DNA of 15,829 bases, taken from NCBI GenBank assembly GCA_964564845.1, contig CAZMCN010000041.1, positions 1 through 15,829 of the forward strand, given 5' to 3'. Below are positions 7,035 to 14,132 of the stretch, piece by piece. This stretch comes from CAYXPG01 sp964564845 (lineage in GTDB: Bacteria; Planctomycetota; Phycisphaerae; Sedimentisphaerales; Anaerobacaceae). Position 1 is the stretch's first letter; every line of letters starts with the position of its first letter. The translations under genes and the position numbers were made by a program. The notes beneath the pieces are model-generated. The model worked only from the letters and a program-made list of their open reading frames with translations, was not told the origin of the DNA and did not search any database.

Positions 7035-7445
7035 CTATAGCGTCGCATAATCAGCATCATTGTCGGCCTGGAAAACACCCGTCTTCGTATCAAACCTCCA
7101 GCCGGCCTCGCCGCTGCCTGCTTTTTCACCATCGAAGCGAACCGTTTTAAGATTATTAAAAGGATTCACCGGAATCTCAGTAATGTATGGACCGTATCGG
7201 CCCACCTTTGTTGTCATAACAGCTTCGAAATTTTCAAAGCAGTCGGATGGAGGAAGGCGGTTACCGTGCTCAGCTCGGTATAAATCAATGTGTGCTCGCA
7301 TTGTCTCAAGCCCGTCTGTCAGAGAGCAGACTTTCTCCTCTATACTCGCCCCCGCAAGCCGGGGAAGCATTTGCTTCGCTGCCACACCCAATACAACCAA
7401 AATGATTAAGGCCTCAAGATAAGACAAACGAATCTGCTCTCTCAT
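7035..7445 (-). CDS. GspG-like pseudopilin paralogue with Arg at the prepilin cleavage position
   Basis: This 136-residue protein aligns along its length with the major pseudopilin encoded just upstream (7579-8043). Shared features are 'LDGLETMRAHIDLYRAEHGN'-like helices, a YGPYITEIPVNPFN segment, and a GWRFDTKTGVFQADND tail. The N-terminus, MREQIR|LSYLEALIILVVLG, lines up without gaps on MKAKSG|FTLVEILIVVVILG. The -1 Gly is Arg, +1 Phe is Leu and +3 Leu is Tyr, while Glu at +5 is kept. Prepilin peptidases require Gly (or rarely Ala/Ser) at -1, so the protein may stay unprocessed and membrane-anchored. The ATG follows AGGAGAAGGG. It lies downstream of tandem hairpin terminators, so it is probably expressed less than the major pseudopilin. 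Confidence 0.75.
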   Translation of the reverse strand: MREQIRLSYLEALIILVVLGVAAKQMLPRLAGASIEEKVCSLTDGLETMRAHIDLYRAEHGNRLPPSDCFENFEAVMTTKVGRYGPYITEIPVNPFNNLKTVRFDGEKAGSGEAGWRFDTKTGVFQADNDADYATL

Positions 7446-7470
7446 AAAAAAACCCTTCTCCTGTATTGTT

Positions 7471-7516
7471 CAAAAAGGCTGACCAGCTCCGCATCTCCGC
7501 AATACCTGGTCAGCCT
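7471..7516 (-). terminator. Rho-independent terminator after the major pseudopilin gene (distal)
   Basis: A perfect 11-bp stem, AGGCTGACCAG / CTGGTCAGCCT (7476-7486 with 7506-7516), has a 19-nt loop. On the minus strand it is followed directly by TTTTTG. It lies between the major pseudopilin gene and its paralogue, as expected for a partial terminator that gives high pilin and lower downstream expression. Confidence 0.75.
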
Positions 7517-7526
7517 GATTAATTCT

Positions 7527-7564
7527 TTCAAAACCGTAGATTTTGTTTCACGCTCCTACGGTTT
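7527..7564 (-). terminator. Proximal terminator-like hairpin just after the major pseudopilin gene
   Basis: A perfect 9-bp stem, AAACCGTAG / CTACGGTTT (7531-7539 with 7556-7564), has a 16-nt loop. It starts 14 nt after the gspG-like stop and ends in TTTTG on the minus strand. The T run is short, so it may serve mainly as a 3' stabiliser in tandem with the stronger hairpin at 7471-7516. Confidence 0.55.
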
Positions 7565-7578
7565 GTAGCTTGAAAAAT

Positions 7579-8043
7579 TTATAGTGCCGTATGAGCTGTT
7601 CCATCCGAACATGACTTATCATCATCAGCGTGGAATGCACCGGTGGTGGTATTGAATTCCCAGCCGCCACTGTTATCTCCAAGAGTACCATCTTCAGTAA
7701 CTGTATCATCGTCGTTCCACGGATTGGTCGGTATCTTTTGGATGTACGGCCCATAAACCCCTGCGCCGGGTGCCTGTACCGCAGCAAGAGCACCATCAAC
7801 ATCGGTATACTGTGTCATTGCTTCCGTAAAGCTTGCTGTTCCCGAACCGGGAAATTCATCGTTATGCTGAATCTTATAAAGCTCAATCTGTGAACGCATA
7901 CTCTGCAGGTCACTGAGTAACCTTGATTCTTTCGCCTCTGTGCTGGCGTCGGTAAACTGAGGTATCACGATAGCCGCAAGGATACCCAGGATGACCACCA
8001 CAATCAGAATCTCCACTAATGTAAAACCACTTTTTGCTTTCAT
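7579..8043 (-). CDS. gspG: Major pseudopilin (GspG-like)
   Basis: This 154-residue pseudopilin has a canonical class III signal, MKAKSG|FTLVEILIVVVILG, with Gly at -1, Phe at +1 and Glu at +5. The helix continues through AAIVIPQFTDASTEAKESRL to 'LLSDLQSMRSQIELYKIQHN', the usual GspG core. The C-terminal part holds YGPYIQKIPTNPWNDD and a GGWEFNTTTGAFHADDD tail rich in Asp, resembling the Ca-binding loop region of GspG. The ATG at 8043 is preceded by AAGGGAAAAGAAA. It has its own 347-bp upstream gap and two hairpins downstream, consistent with a separately and strongly expressed major subunit at the head of the secretion cluster. Confidence 0.88.
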   Translation of the reverse strand: MKAKSGFTLVEILIVVVILGILAAIVIPQFTDASTEAKESRLLSDLQSMRSQIELYKIQHNDEFPGSGTASFTEAMTQYTDVDGALAAVQAPGAGVYGPYIQKIPTNPWNDDDTVTEDGTLGDNSGGWEFNTTTGAFHADDDKSCSDGTAHTAL

Positions 8044-8390
8044 TTTCTTTTCCCTTAAAAAATTTGTTACTTTCTTTTTAGATGAATTTTAATCACCCAA
8101 TCTGTTCCTTATGTCCCTTTTTAACTCAAAATATCGTCCTGATTGATGTACGACTTAACTATCTGACTGTAAATACCCTCCAATAATAAAAAAAATGAAA
8201 AATACTTCTAAAATAATACTTCACAAATCCCCTCGAATGTCCGATGAATGGTATTGTCTTTACTCCACGTCCGAAAATACACACTCTTGCTCGTTATAGT
8301 GTCATTCAAACCACCTAAAAAAGTATAAAAAATAAACCCCCCGCTGCCAAATTCTCAGGCGTCAGAGCAACAGCACCAGGCAAACTAACA
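8044..8390. other. Intergenic leader region of the secretion cluster (no gene)
   Basis: This 347-bp AT-rich stretch between tsaE and the major pseudopilin has no convincing open frame. It should hold the promoter for the pseudopilin cluster, but no strong match is visible. A weak candidate on the minus strand is TTGTGA, 16 nt, then TATTTT (about 8201-8228). T/A-rich tracts flank it, and a direct repeat AATACTTC occurs twice near 8200-8222. No sigma54 (GG-N10-GC) site was seen. No clear tsaE terminator was found either. Confidence 0.5.
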
Positions 8391-8855
8391 TTAACAGTTT
8401 ATATATTCGGGTGTGTTAGTGATGTGAATCCTTCGCTTTGCTGGGCCCTCGTGAAACAGTTCTATGCGAATGTAATTGATATGTTCAAGGGCCGATTCAA
8501 TCTTATCGGCCCACTCAATCAGAACTACCGACTGCCCCCCGCAGTAATCATCAAAGCCTAACATCTCAAACTCAGCTATCGAATTCAGTCGGTAAGCGTC
8601 TATATGGTAAATATCCATTCGTCCGCTGTACTCATTAACGATTACGAACGTCGGACTGTTGACCTGCCGGCTGTCCCCCGCACCTGCACCGGCTGCAATT
8701 CCTTTAATCAGGTGCGTTTTGCCGCTGCCCAATGCCCCGCATACCCCCACTACCTCACCACCTTTTAATTGTGAACCGATTTTGAGCCCAACCTCAATCG
8801 TCTCCTCCGGTGAATTTGATGTAATCTCCAGACCCACAATCAACCCAATAATCAA
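8391..8855 (-). CDS. tsaE: tRNA threonylcarbamoyladenosine biosynthesis ATPase TsaE
   Basis: TsaE (YjeE) is the P-loop ATPase that works with TsaB and TsaD to make N6-threonylcarbamoyladenosine at tRNA position 37. The Walker A motif is GALGSGKTHLIKGI. The family block NSPTFVIVNEY and HIDAYRLNSIAEFEMLGFDD follow, and VVLIEWADKI is the conserved C-terminal E-W-x-D/E-K motif. The length (about 150 residues) is normal. The start is uncertain: the frame opens with a TTG at 8855 inside a 7-bp tandem repeat, with further options TTG 8843 and GTG 8837, and none has a good Shine-Dalgarno. It follows thiL directly and is the last gene of the argH-thiL-tsaE operon. Confidence 0.9.
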   Translation of the reverse strand: MIIGLIVGLEITSNSPEETIEVGLKIGSQLKGGEVVGVCGALGSGKTHLIKGIAAGAGAGDSRQVNSPTFVIVNEYSGRMDIYHIDAYRLNSIAEFEMLGFDDYCGGQSVVLIEWADKIESALEHINYIRIELFHEGPAKRRIHITNTPEYINC

Positions 8856-8870
8856 TAATCAATAATCAAT
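8847..8870. repeat. Short 7-bp tandem repeat (AATAATC) at the thiL/tsaE junction
   Basis: AATAATC is repeated three times plus AAT, covering the last base of the thiL stop codon to the first codons of the tsaE frame. Similar AATAATCAAT/ATTATCAATAATC runs flank the dispersed repeat near 6956-7031. It leaves tsaE without a visible ribosome-binding site. Confidence 0.6.
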
Positions 8871-9790
8871 TACTTAAGGTGGTCATATCCCTTCGGCTGC
8901 AAATCCCTTGTTGTACCATCAGCTCCTCTTATCCGCATACTGCCGTCCTCGGTAATTGTACCGATTTGCGTAATCGGCACTTGAGAATCCCAACCCTCAA
9001 GTAATAGTTGACACTGCCTTTCAGCGAGTGTAAAAAGCAATTCGAAATCTTCGCCCTCGTTCAGCGCCGAATTCAACGCCTCCCCACTCTTTCGGGCTGC
9101 ATCCGATATCGGAATCAGCTCCTCATCGATAACCGCACCGACACCGCTCTGGCTGCAGATTCGGTTCAGGTCGCTGCTCAATCCGTCGCTTATATCAATC
9201 ATTGCGTTTACCGTTACCATTTGAGCGATTTTTATCGCCTCTTTAATTCTCGGCTCAAATTCCAGATGTTTGCCTCTACCTGAACCGCCCAGCGTACCTG
9301 TAACACAAATACAGTCGCCGGCTTTCGCACTCGACCGCCTTATAGGCTTATTACCACCACACCTGCTTAGCATCGCCACGCTTATCGCAAAAGGCTGATT
9401 GGCCTGCCAGCTTGTAATGTCACCGCCCACAAGCGGACAATTAAACTTCTCAGCAGCTAAAGTAATACCCGAGTGAAGCTGCTTTAGCTCATCCTTGCCG
9501 AACCCCTTTGGCAATGCTACGGAAACAACCGCAGCAACGGGCACCGTCGCCATAGCCGCACAATCACTCAGACTCACCACCATAGCTTTGTATCCGACCT
9601 TTTCTAAGGTTACTTTCTGCAGGTCAAAATGCACCCCGTCCAGAAGCATATCCGTAGTAACAAGAACCGATGTATCATGCCCAAGGCAAATCTCAGCCAT
9701 ATCGTCCCCGATGCCAATGGGAAAATCTGCTGCGGCTAATCTGCTTTGACGTGCAAACCAGGCGGTCATTTCATCTTCGTTACTACTCAT
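8870..9790 (-). CDS. thiL: Thiamine-monophosphate kinase
   Basis: ThiL phosphorylates thiamine monophosphate to thiamine diphosphate, the last step of cofactor synthesis. The AIRS/PurM-like kinase motifs are all present: PIGIGDDMAEIC near the N-terminus, TTDMLLDGVHF, 'GDITSW', TGTLGGSGRGK, MIDISDGLSSDLNRIC and EGEDFELLF. The metal- and ATP-binding Asp residues of these motifs are retained. The chosen ATG at 9790 overlaps the argH stop as ATGA and gives 306 residues, starting MSSNEDEMTAWFA as usual for the family. An upstream in-frame start at 9814 would add eight residues inside argH. There is no thiamine riboswitch nearby, so expression follows the argH promoter. Confidence 0.93.
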   Translation of the reverse strand: MSSNEDEMTAWFARQSRLAAADFPIGIGDDMAEICLGHDTSVLVTTDMLLDGVHFDLQKVTLEKVGYKAMVVSLSDCAAMATVPVAAVVSVALPKGFGKDELKQLHSGITLAAEKFNCPLVGGDITSWQANQPFAISVAMLSRCGGNKPIRRSSAKAGDCICVTGTLGGSGRGKHLEFEPRIKEAIKIAQMVTVNAMIDISDGLSSDLNRICSQSGVGAVIDEELIPISDAARKSGEALNSALNEGEDFELLFTLAERQCQLLLEGWDSQVPITQIGTITEDGSMRIRGADGTTRDLQPKGYDHLK

Positions 9791-11175
9791 CGCTCTGCCA
9801 AATGTTTTTGCCAATATGAGATTTGCTCTTTCGCCTGCCTCGTCCCGGCTGCCCCTTTGGCAGTGTATTTACTTACAACATTTGCTGCACCAAGACTCTC
9901 GTACACATCTTTCCCGATAAGCTCACAAGACTTTTGAAGCTCATCCAGACCAAGCTGGGCTAATTTCTTCTTTGCTTTCTCGCAATGAGCGACTAATGCT
10001 CCGACAATACCGTGTGCCTGCCGGAAAGATACACCCTTTCCAACCAGATACTCCGCCAACGACGTAGCATCCAAAAATCCCTCGTCCAGCCCGGCTGTGA
10101 TTCTTTTCGTATCAAATTTCGTATGCGATACAACCCCGCGCGCCGTATCGAGCAATTGTTCAACGGTATCAGCGGCAGTAAAAATATGAATCTTATCTTC
10201 CTGCAGGTCACGATTATAACCCGACGGCTGGGCCTTCAAAATAGCCAGCATAGCCATTAAAGAGCCATAAACTCGACCCGTCTTCGCTCGAATCAGCTCC
10301 AGAACATCAGGGTTGCGCTTCTGCGGCATCATACTCGATGACGTACAAAAACTGTCGTCTATCCGAACAAACCCGAATTCAGTGGATGAATAAATTATCC
10401 AGTCCTCAGCCAACTTTGACAGATGCGTTGCAATAAGCGCACAGTCGAAGATAAACTCAGCACAAAAATCCCTGTCGCCGACCGCATCCACACTGTTATA
10501 AGTGCTCTCGGCAAAACCCAACTGGTTCGCTGTACTCTTTCGGTCTATGGCCAACGTCGTCCCTGCCACAGCACCGCTGCCCAACGGCGAAATATTAACC
10601 AGCTCCCGACAGTTTTTCAGACGAATAAAGTCACGCTCAAACTGCTCTACAAAGCTCAATAAATAAACGGCGATAACTATCGGCTGCGCACGCTGAAGAT
10701 GTGTATAGCCCGGCATCACGTCTTCCGTATATTTATCCGCAGATTTAACAAACGACTTTTGAAGCAGTGTGATTTTCGCCTGCAGCAATTCTATTTCATC
10801 ACGCATCCAAAGCCGCACAGTCGTAGCAACCTGGTCGTTACGGCTTCTGCCGGCATGAAGCTTTTTACCGGCTTCGCCGATTTGTGCCACCAGTGCCGCA
10901 TCAATCGTCATATGAATATCTTCGTATGTCTTGTCGAACTTGAACTTACCATTTCTGATTTCCTCTGATATCTCAATCAGACCGTCTTTAATCGCCTTAA
11001 ATTCGGATTTAGTAATCAGCTTTTGTTCCGACAGCATCCGCGCATGAGCGATTGAACCAACGATATCGTATTTGTACAGCCGCTTATCCACCGACAGCGA
11101 TTCCACAAAATCAACCGTAAGCTCATCCGGCTCACCGCTAAGCCGCTTTTCCCAACTCTTCTTTTGTTCAGCCAT
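9787..11175 (-). CDS. argH: Argininosuccinate lyase
   Basis: ArgH cleaves argininosuccinate to arginine and fumarate, the final step of arginine synthesis. It belongs to the fumarase/aspartase superfamily. The signature loop TSSSMMPQKRNPDVLELI carries the catalytic Ser. LHAGRSRNDQVATTVRLW and PGYTHLQRAQPIV (with the catalytic His region) are also intact, and so is the C-terminal GASFRQAH-like motif (GVSFRQAHGIVG). The ATG at 11175 gives 462 residues, near the family norm, and has TTTGGAGC 8 nt upstream. A longer frame from a TTG at 11208 is rejected because that codon abuts the -10 box. It is the first gene of an operon with thiL (ATGA overlap) and tsaE. Confidence 0.96.
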   Translation of the reverse strand: MAEQKKSWEKRLSGEPDELTVDFVESLSVDKRLYKYDIVGSIAHARMLSEQKLITKSEFKAIKDGLIEISEEIRNGKFKFDKTYEDIHMTIDAALVAQIGEAGKKLHAGRSRNDQVATTVRLWMRDEIELLQAKITLLQKSFVKSADKYTEDVMPGYTHLQRAQPIVIAVYLLSFVEQFERDFIRLKNCRELVNISPLGSGAVAGTTLAIDRKSTANQLGFAESTYNSVDAVGDRDFCAEFIFDCALIATHLSKLAEDWIIYSSTEFGFVRIDDSFCTSSSMMPQKRNPDVLELIRAKTGRVYGSLMAMLAILKAQPSGYNRDLQEDKIHIFTAADTVEQLLDTARGVVSHTKFDTKRITAGLDEGFLDATSLAEYLVGKGVSFRQAHGIVGALVAHCEKAKKKLAQLGLDELQKSCELIGKDVYESLGAANVVSKYTAKGAAGTRQAKEQISYWQKHLAER

Positions 11176-11208
11176 TTTATATGCTCCAAAGTAAGTATCT
11201 TTGTTCAA

Positions 11209-11237
11209 ATAATAAGCCTATCCACAAACTATGTCAA
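11209..11237 (-). promoter_or_regulatory. Sigma70 promoter of the argH-thiL-tsaE operon
   Basis: On the minus strand, TTGACA (11232-11237), a 17-nt spacer and TATTAT (11209-11214) are an almost perfect housekeeping promoter. The predicted start of transcription is near 11202, giving a short leader of about 26 nt before the argH ATG. No ARG box or attenuator is evident. Confidence 0.85.
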
Positions 11238-11311
11238 GCGCCACCGCCGGTATTAGATTTCCCCTTCCGGCCCAAACCCCCAAATGAACTGCTAAATATA
11301 ATATACAATAC

Positions 11312-11349
11312 CTGAAAAACAACCGGGGCCTGTACAATACAGGCCCCGG
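11312..11349 (-). terminator. Strong rho-independent terminator after the LamG remnant
   Basis: A perfect 12-bp GC-rich stem, CCGGGGCCTGTA / TACAGGCCCCGG (11323-11334 with 11338-11349), has a 3-nt loop. On the minus strand it is followed by TTGTTTTTC. It lies about 36 bp past the stop of the LamG gene and separates this block from the argH promoter. Confidence 0.85.
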
Positions 11350-11384
11350 AACAAAGTAAATCAACAGCTAACTACTCATCTCGA

Positions 11385-12032
11385 TTACCAGCCGCTCGGC
11401 CACAGTAACTCGTCAAGCCACGTGTTCGCAAGGACGTTGTAATCCTTGTAGTTGACAAATCTGGAGTCGCAAGGGTCACCGGTATCCGTCAAATTACCCA
11501 ACGACCACACCGGGAAATACTGCGGGCTGGTCGAACCGGTCATAATATAAACAACCTCTTCATGAGTCAGCACATCATCATAGAGACGGACTTCGTCAAT
11601 CCGACCGTCCCATCCTCTCGTATTGAATTCAGCATTAAGTCTTCCGCCGATTACAAAGCCGTCGACATGGTACTCAAGCTGTCCGGATGGCGTATCTGTA
11701 CCGGCCAATCTGCCGTCAATGTACACCTTTCTTTCATTCACGTCATTATCATACGTAAATGCAACGTGACACCACTTGCCGCCACCTATGTCTGAACTGG
11801 AGTAGGCAGAGTCGGAACGAAGGGTAGTATCACTCAGTGCACCCATCCAACAGCCCATATCATCTGTTGTAGTATACCTGCGCACCTGATAAGAGGAACC
11901 TCGTGTAAGCATATACTGGTCATTCTGAAAGAACGTATCGACCTTCAACCACCCCGCTATCGAAATCTGCTCTTTCAAATAAGCCCAGTTAGGCTCACTG
12001 GTATCACCAGGACCACCACCGCTGCCACAGCT
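11385..12032 (-). pseudogene. LamG-domain protein with dockerin-like tail, 5' end missing
   Basis: The open frame holds most of a LamG/concanavalin-like jelly-roll domain (QISIAGWLKVD, KWCHVAFTYDND, RKVYIDGRLAGTD, WDGRIDEVRLYDDVLTHEE). It ends in a dockerin-like region, FVNYKDYNVLANTWLDELLW. The first beta strands of LamG and any signal peptide are absent. The frame is open only back to a TAA at 12033-12035, and the only usable start is a TTG at 11978, inside TTGA where the upstream membrane gene stops. Coding-like sequence (SGGGPGDTSEPNWAYL) continues upstream of that TTG, so the gene is read here as a 3' remnant or a frameshifted gene. The intact protein would be secreted and could bind glycans. 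Confidence 0.6.
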
Positions 12033-12343
12033 TTATTTTTAAGCCTCAACACCGCAAAGAACAGGTCGTAGCAAATGCCAATCAGCAAAATGCCAAGCAG
12101 GTGACAAGCAAAGAACGGTTCGTTCAGGAATTTGTAGAGCATGGCACATGCTGCAATAGCCGTAGCCATTCCCACAGTCGGGAAATACACTCCGGCAAAG
12201 GTCAGAATCACAAGGCCAATTACCATCAGCGGCACGGAAGCATAAGAAACATGTGCACCGTACAAGGCCCCGCCCAGAGCCGCTTCAGATATACCCCACA
12301 ATCCGCTGAAAAACAATATTCCCAAAACACACTCTTTCTTCAT
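11975..12343 (-). CDS. Small multi-pass membrane protein, possibly 3'-truncated
   Basis: I do not recognise a named family. The 122-residue product begins MKKECVLGILFFSGLWGISEAALGGALYG and has four hydrophobic stretches: about 5-25, 35-70 (two helices with a short turn), 82-97 and 104-122. The ATG at 12343 has AGGA 9 nt upstream, so initiation is credible. The last helix (KAVAAVVVLVIPVSLTGLI) is read across a Gly/Ser-rich stretch that, in another frame, continues the LamG protein. The gene probably lost its own 3' end where it meets that remnant. A frameshift between one continuous coding region is the alternative. It follows the dockerin-tailed gene by about 70 bp. Confidence 0.6.
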   Translation of the reverse strand: MKKECVLGILFFSGLWGISEAALGGALYGAHVSYASVPLMVIGLVILTFAGVYFPTVGMATAIAACAMLYKFLNEPFFACHLLGILLIGICYDLFFAVLRLKNKAVAAVVVLVIPVSLTGLI

Positions 12344-12413
12344 CTTCGTATTTCCTAATTGAATCAGCAGTCATGTTAATATGTTCTGCCTCGTGTGTAA
12401 AGCAGTGGGTGAA

Positions 12414-13295
12414 TTACTTACCTCGCAGCCAATACTGCCCTATCACAGCCAAATCCTCAAAATCAACCGCACAATCGCCCGTTATGTCCGCCTCCAATTC
12501 AGGCCGAATATCACCCGTTTTCCGTGTCAGCAATTGATAATAATCCCAGCCACTTATGCGTTTAGTATATTGTTCTAAAATTCCCGTGATGTCACAATAA
12601 AATTGTCCTAATGTGATGTATTCGTGATAATCTGAAGAAGACTCCCGGTCAACGTTTGCAAAATCTGAAGCCCAGCAAATCTGGCAAGGATCGTTCGCAT
12701 CCGCTAAGACATAGTTATCATCGGCTTTGCCTTGGTTTACACCAACAATTTCAATCTGCTCAACCTTGAGTAGCATCCCCTCGTATTTCTCTGCCTGATA
12801 ATCTTTGACAAACCAACTATCATCACCTGAATTATATTGTGGAGCAGCGATATCATTAGGACCGACTGTAATAGGATCAGGTAATGTGTTATCAGTACTC
12901 ACAACTGTCACCTGTGGATTGTTAGAAGTTATGCACTGAAGAAAAGTTGTCCCTCTGAATTCTTCTACAAACATGTTGCTCAGGTACACTTCATCGCCTA
13001 CACTTACTGTGTCCAGCACTCCTGTGCCGTCAAGGTCTTTAACATGAATACCACCCCACTCATTAGGCTCATTAACATCCTGGACGGTTATTCGCCAAGG
13101 CGAGGACACTGATTTTCTGCTTTTACTGGTCACTATTCCGCCAGTGCAGTCAACCAATTGCAGATTGTATGGACTGTTTGTATCATTCAAGTCCGATACA
13201 TACTGTAGGTTGTAGATCGTGACTTCAATCGCCATTGATGTTGAACAGCTAATACAAACAATTACTGCTACCCAAAAAAATGTACTTCGCTTCAT
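12414..13295 (-). CDS. Secreted protein with C-terminal dockerin-like module
   Basis: I do not recognise the main domain of this 293-residue protein. A Sec signal peptide is clear (MKRSTFFWVAVIVCISCSTSMA, cut before IEVT). The body is Asp/Asn/Thr-rich and probably all-beta, with patterns such as GGIHVKDLDGTGVLDTVSVG and GDEVYLSNMFVEE reminiscent of OB-fold/lamin-tail type extracellular domains. The C-terminus, ADITGDCAVDFEDLAVIGQY, is dockerin-like (D-x-x-G-D-x-x-V-D-x-x-D-L), of the kind common on planctomycete exported proteins. The ATG at 13295 has a perfect AGGAGG 8 nt upstream, and the preceding in-frame GTG at 13298 is less well spaced. It starts about 30 bp after the prepilin-like gene and is probably co-transcribed with it. 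Confidence 0.75.
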   Translation of the reverse strand: MKRSTFFWVAVIVCISCSTSMAIEVTIYNLQYVSDLNDTNSPYNLQLVDCTGGIVTSKSRKSVSSPWRITVQDVNEPNEWGGIHVKDLDGTGVLDTVSVGDEVYLSNMFVEEFRGTTFLQCITSNNPQVTVVSTDNTLPDPITVGPNDIAAPQYNSGDDSWFVKDYQAEKYEGMLLKVEQIEIVGVNQGKADDNYVLADANDPCQICWASDFANVDRESSSDYHEYITLGQFYCDITGILEQYTKRISGWDYYQLLTRKTGDIRPELEADITGDCAVDFEDLAVIGQYWLRGK

Positions 13296-13325
13296 CACTA
13301 AATCCTCCTAAAAGTTTTCTATTGA

Positions 13326-14132
13326 TCAATACGGAAACCAGTCCAAATCATTTCTAAAAGGCGCTTCCAGACCCTCAGGCCATTCGTCCCTCCAAACGGT
13401 ACTACGCCATTCAATGTGATAATCACAAAACAATATCGAACCACCGAGCACGCCGCCCGGTTTTCTGTGCCGTGCACTAAACGCCTTCGGATAGCTGCCA
13501 CAATGCTGACCTGCTGTTGAGACCTCGTCGGTTCCCCCATATCCTTTCTCAGGTTGAAGCAATTGCTCAAACAACAAGATTGTTTGTGAAGGTTTCACAA
13601 TCTTAGCAGTCTGAAGAAAACTTGGCATATTGTCACCATCGGGTTTATCATGGGGCGGTACACAGTTCTTATCCAGCTCCAGACAGGAGTTCATCGCATA
13701 AGAAAAATAACCGTTACGCATTAGTTTTTTTTGATTGCTTCTTAGTTTGGCAATGGGGCACTGATATATAGTATCTGGTCCGGGATGCTGAAAAGCACCG
13801 TAGTCCCGCCAGGGTTTGGCGCCCATAAGTGGAGGCAGCACATCTATCCAGCCGTAATACCAATCCGCCAGGTCTATTTCCCGCCACGGCTTTGAGTCAC
13901 CCTGCCTGTCCCGTCCGTCAATATGAGGATAGTATCCGTTGTTCTCTATCGCATAAACTTCGAAAGCTAATCCCCATTGTCTCAAACGGCTTTGACAAAC
14001 CACCTGCTTAGCCAGTGCCCGCGCTCTTGCCAGTGCCGGCAGCAATATCCCCATCAAGGCTCCGGTAATTGAAATCACTACCAGTAATTCGATCAGGCTA
14101 AATCCCTTTGTTCCCTTGAATCCAGTCTTCAT
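13326..14132 (-). CDS. Prepilin-type protein of the DUF1559 / H-X9-DG group
   Basis: This 268-residue exported protein has a class III signal, GFKGTKG|FSLIELLVVISITGALMG, with Gly at -1 and Glu at +5. The LLPALARARALAKQVVCQSR stretch and 'LRQWGLAFEVYAIENNGYYP' are hallmarks of the large planctomycete prepilin-like family. Near the C-terminus, RHRKPGGVLGGSILFCDYHI corresponds to the H-X9-DG motif, with a longer spacing (14 residues) and DY in place of DG. Six or more Cys residues suggest disulfides. The function of such proteins is not established. The ATG overlaps the stop of the ModE-like regulator (ATGA at 14129-14132), so the two are translationally coupled. It is outside the main pseudopilin cluster. 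Confidence 0.82.
   Translation of the reverse strand: MKTGFKGTKGFSLIELLVVISITGALMGILLPALARARALAKQVVCQSRLRQWGLAFEVYAIENNGYYPHIDGRDRQGDSKPWREIDLADWYYGWIDVLPPLMGAKPWRDYGAFQHPGPDTIYQCPIAKLRSNQKKLMRNGYFSYAMNSCLELDKNCVPPHDKPDGDNMPSFLQTAKIVKPSQTILLFEQLLQPEKGYGGTDEVSTAGQHCGSYPKAFSARHRKPGGVLGGSILFCDYHIEWRSTVWRDEWPEGLEAPFRNDLDWFPY

Noticed and set aside
8315..8398. Open stretch reading SLPGAVALTPENLAAGG… downstream of tsaE
   Set aside because: It has no start codon, opens after a stop inside tsaE in another frame and ends in a poly-Phe-like AT-rich run. Probably chance.
11176..11208. N-terminal extension of argH from a TTG at 11208
   Set aside because: The codon abuts the -10 box of the promoter, while the ATG at 11175 has a good Shine-Dalgarno and gives the normal ArgH length.
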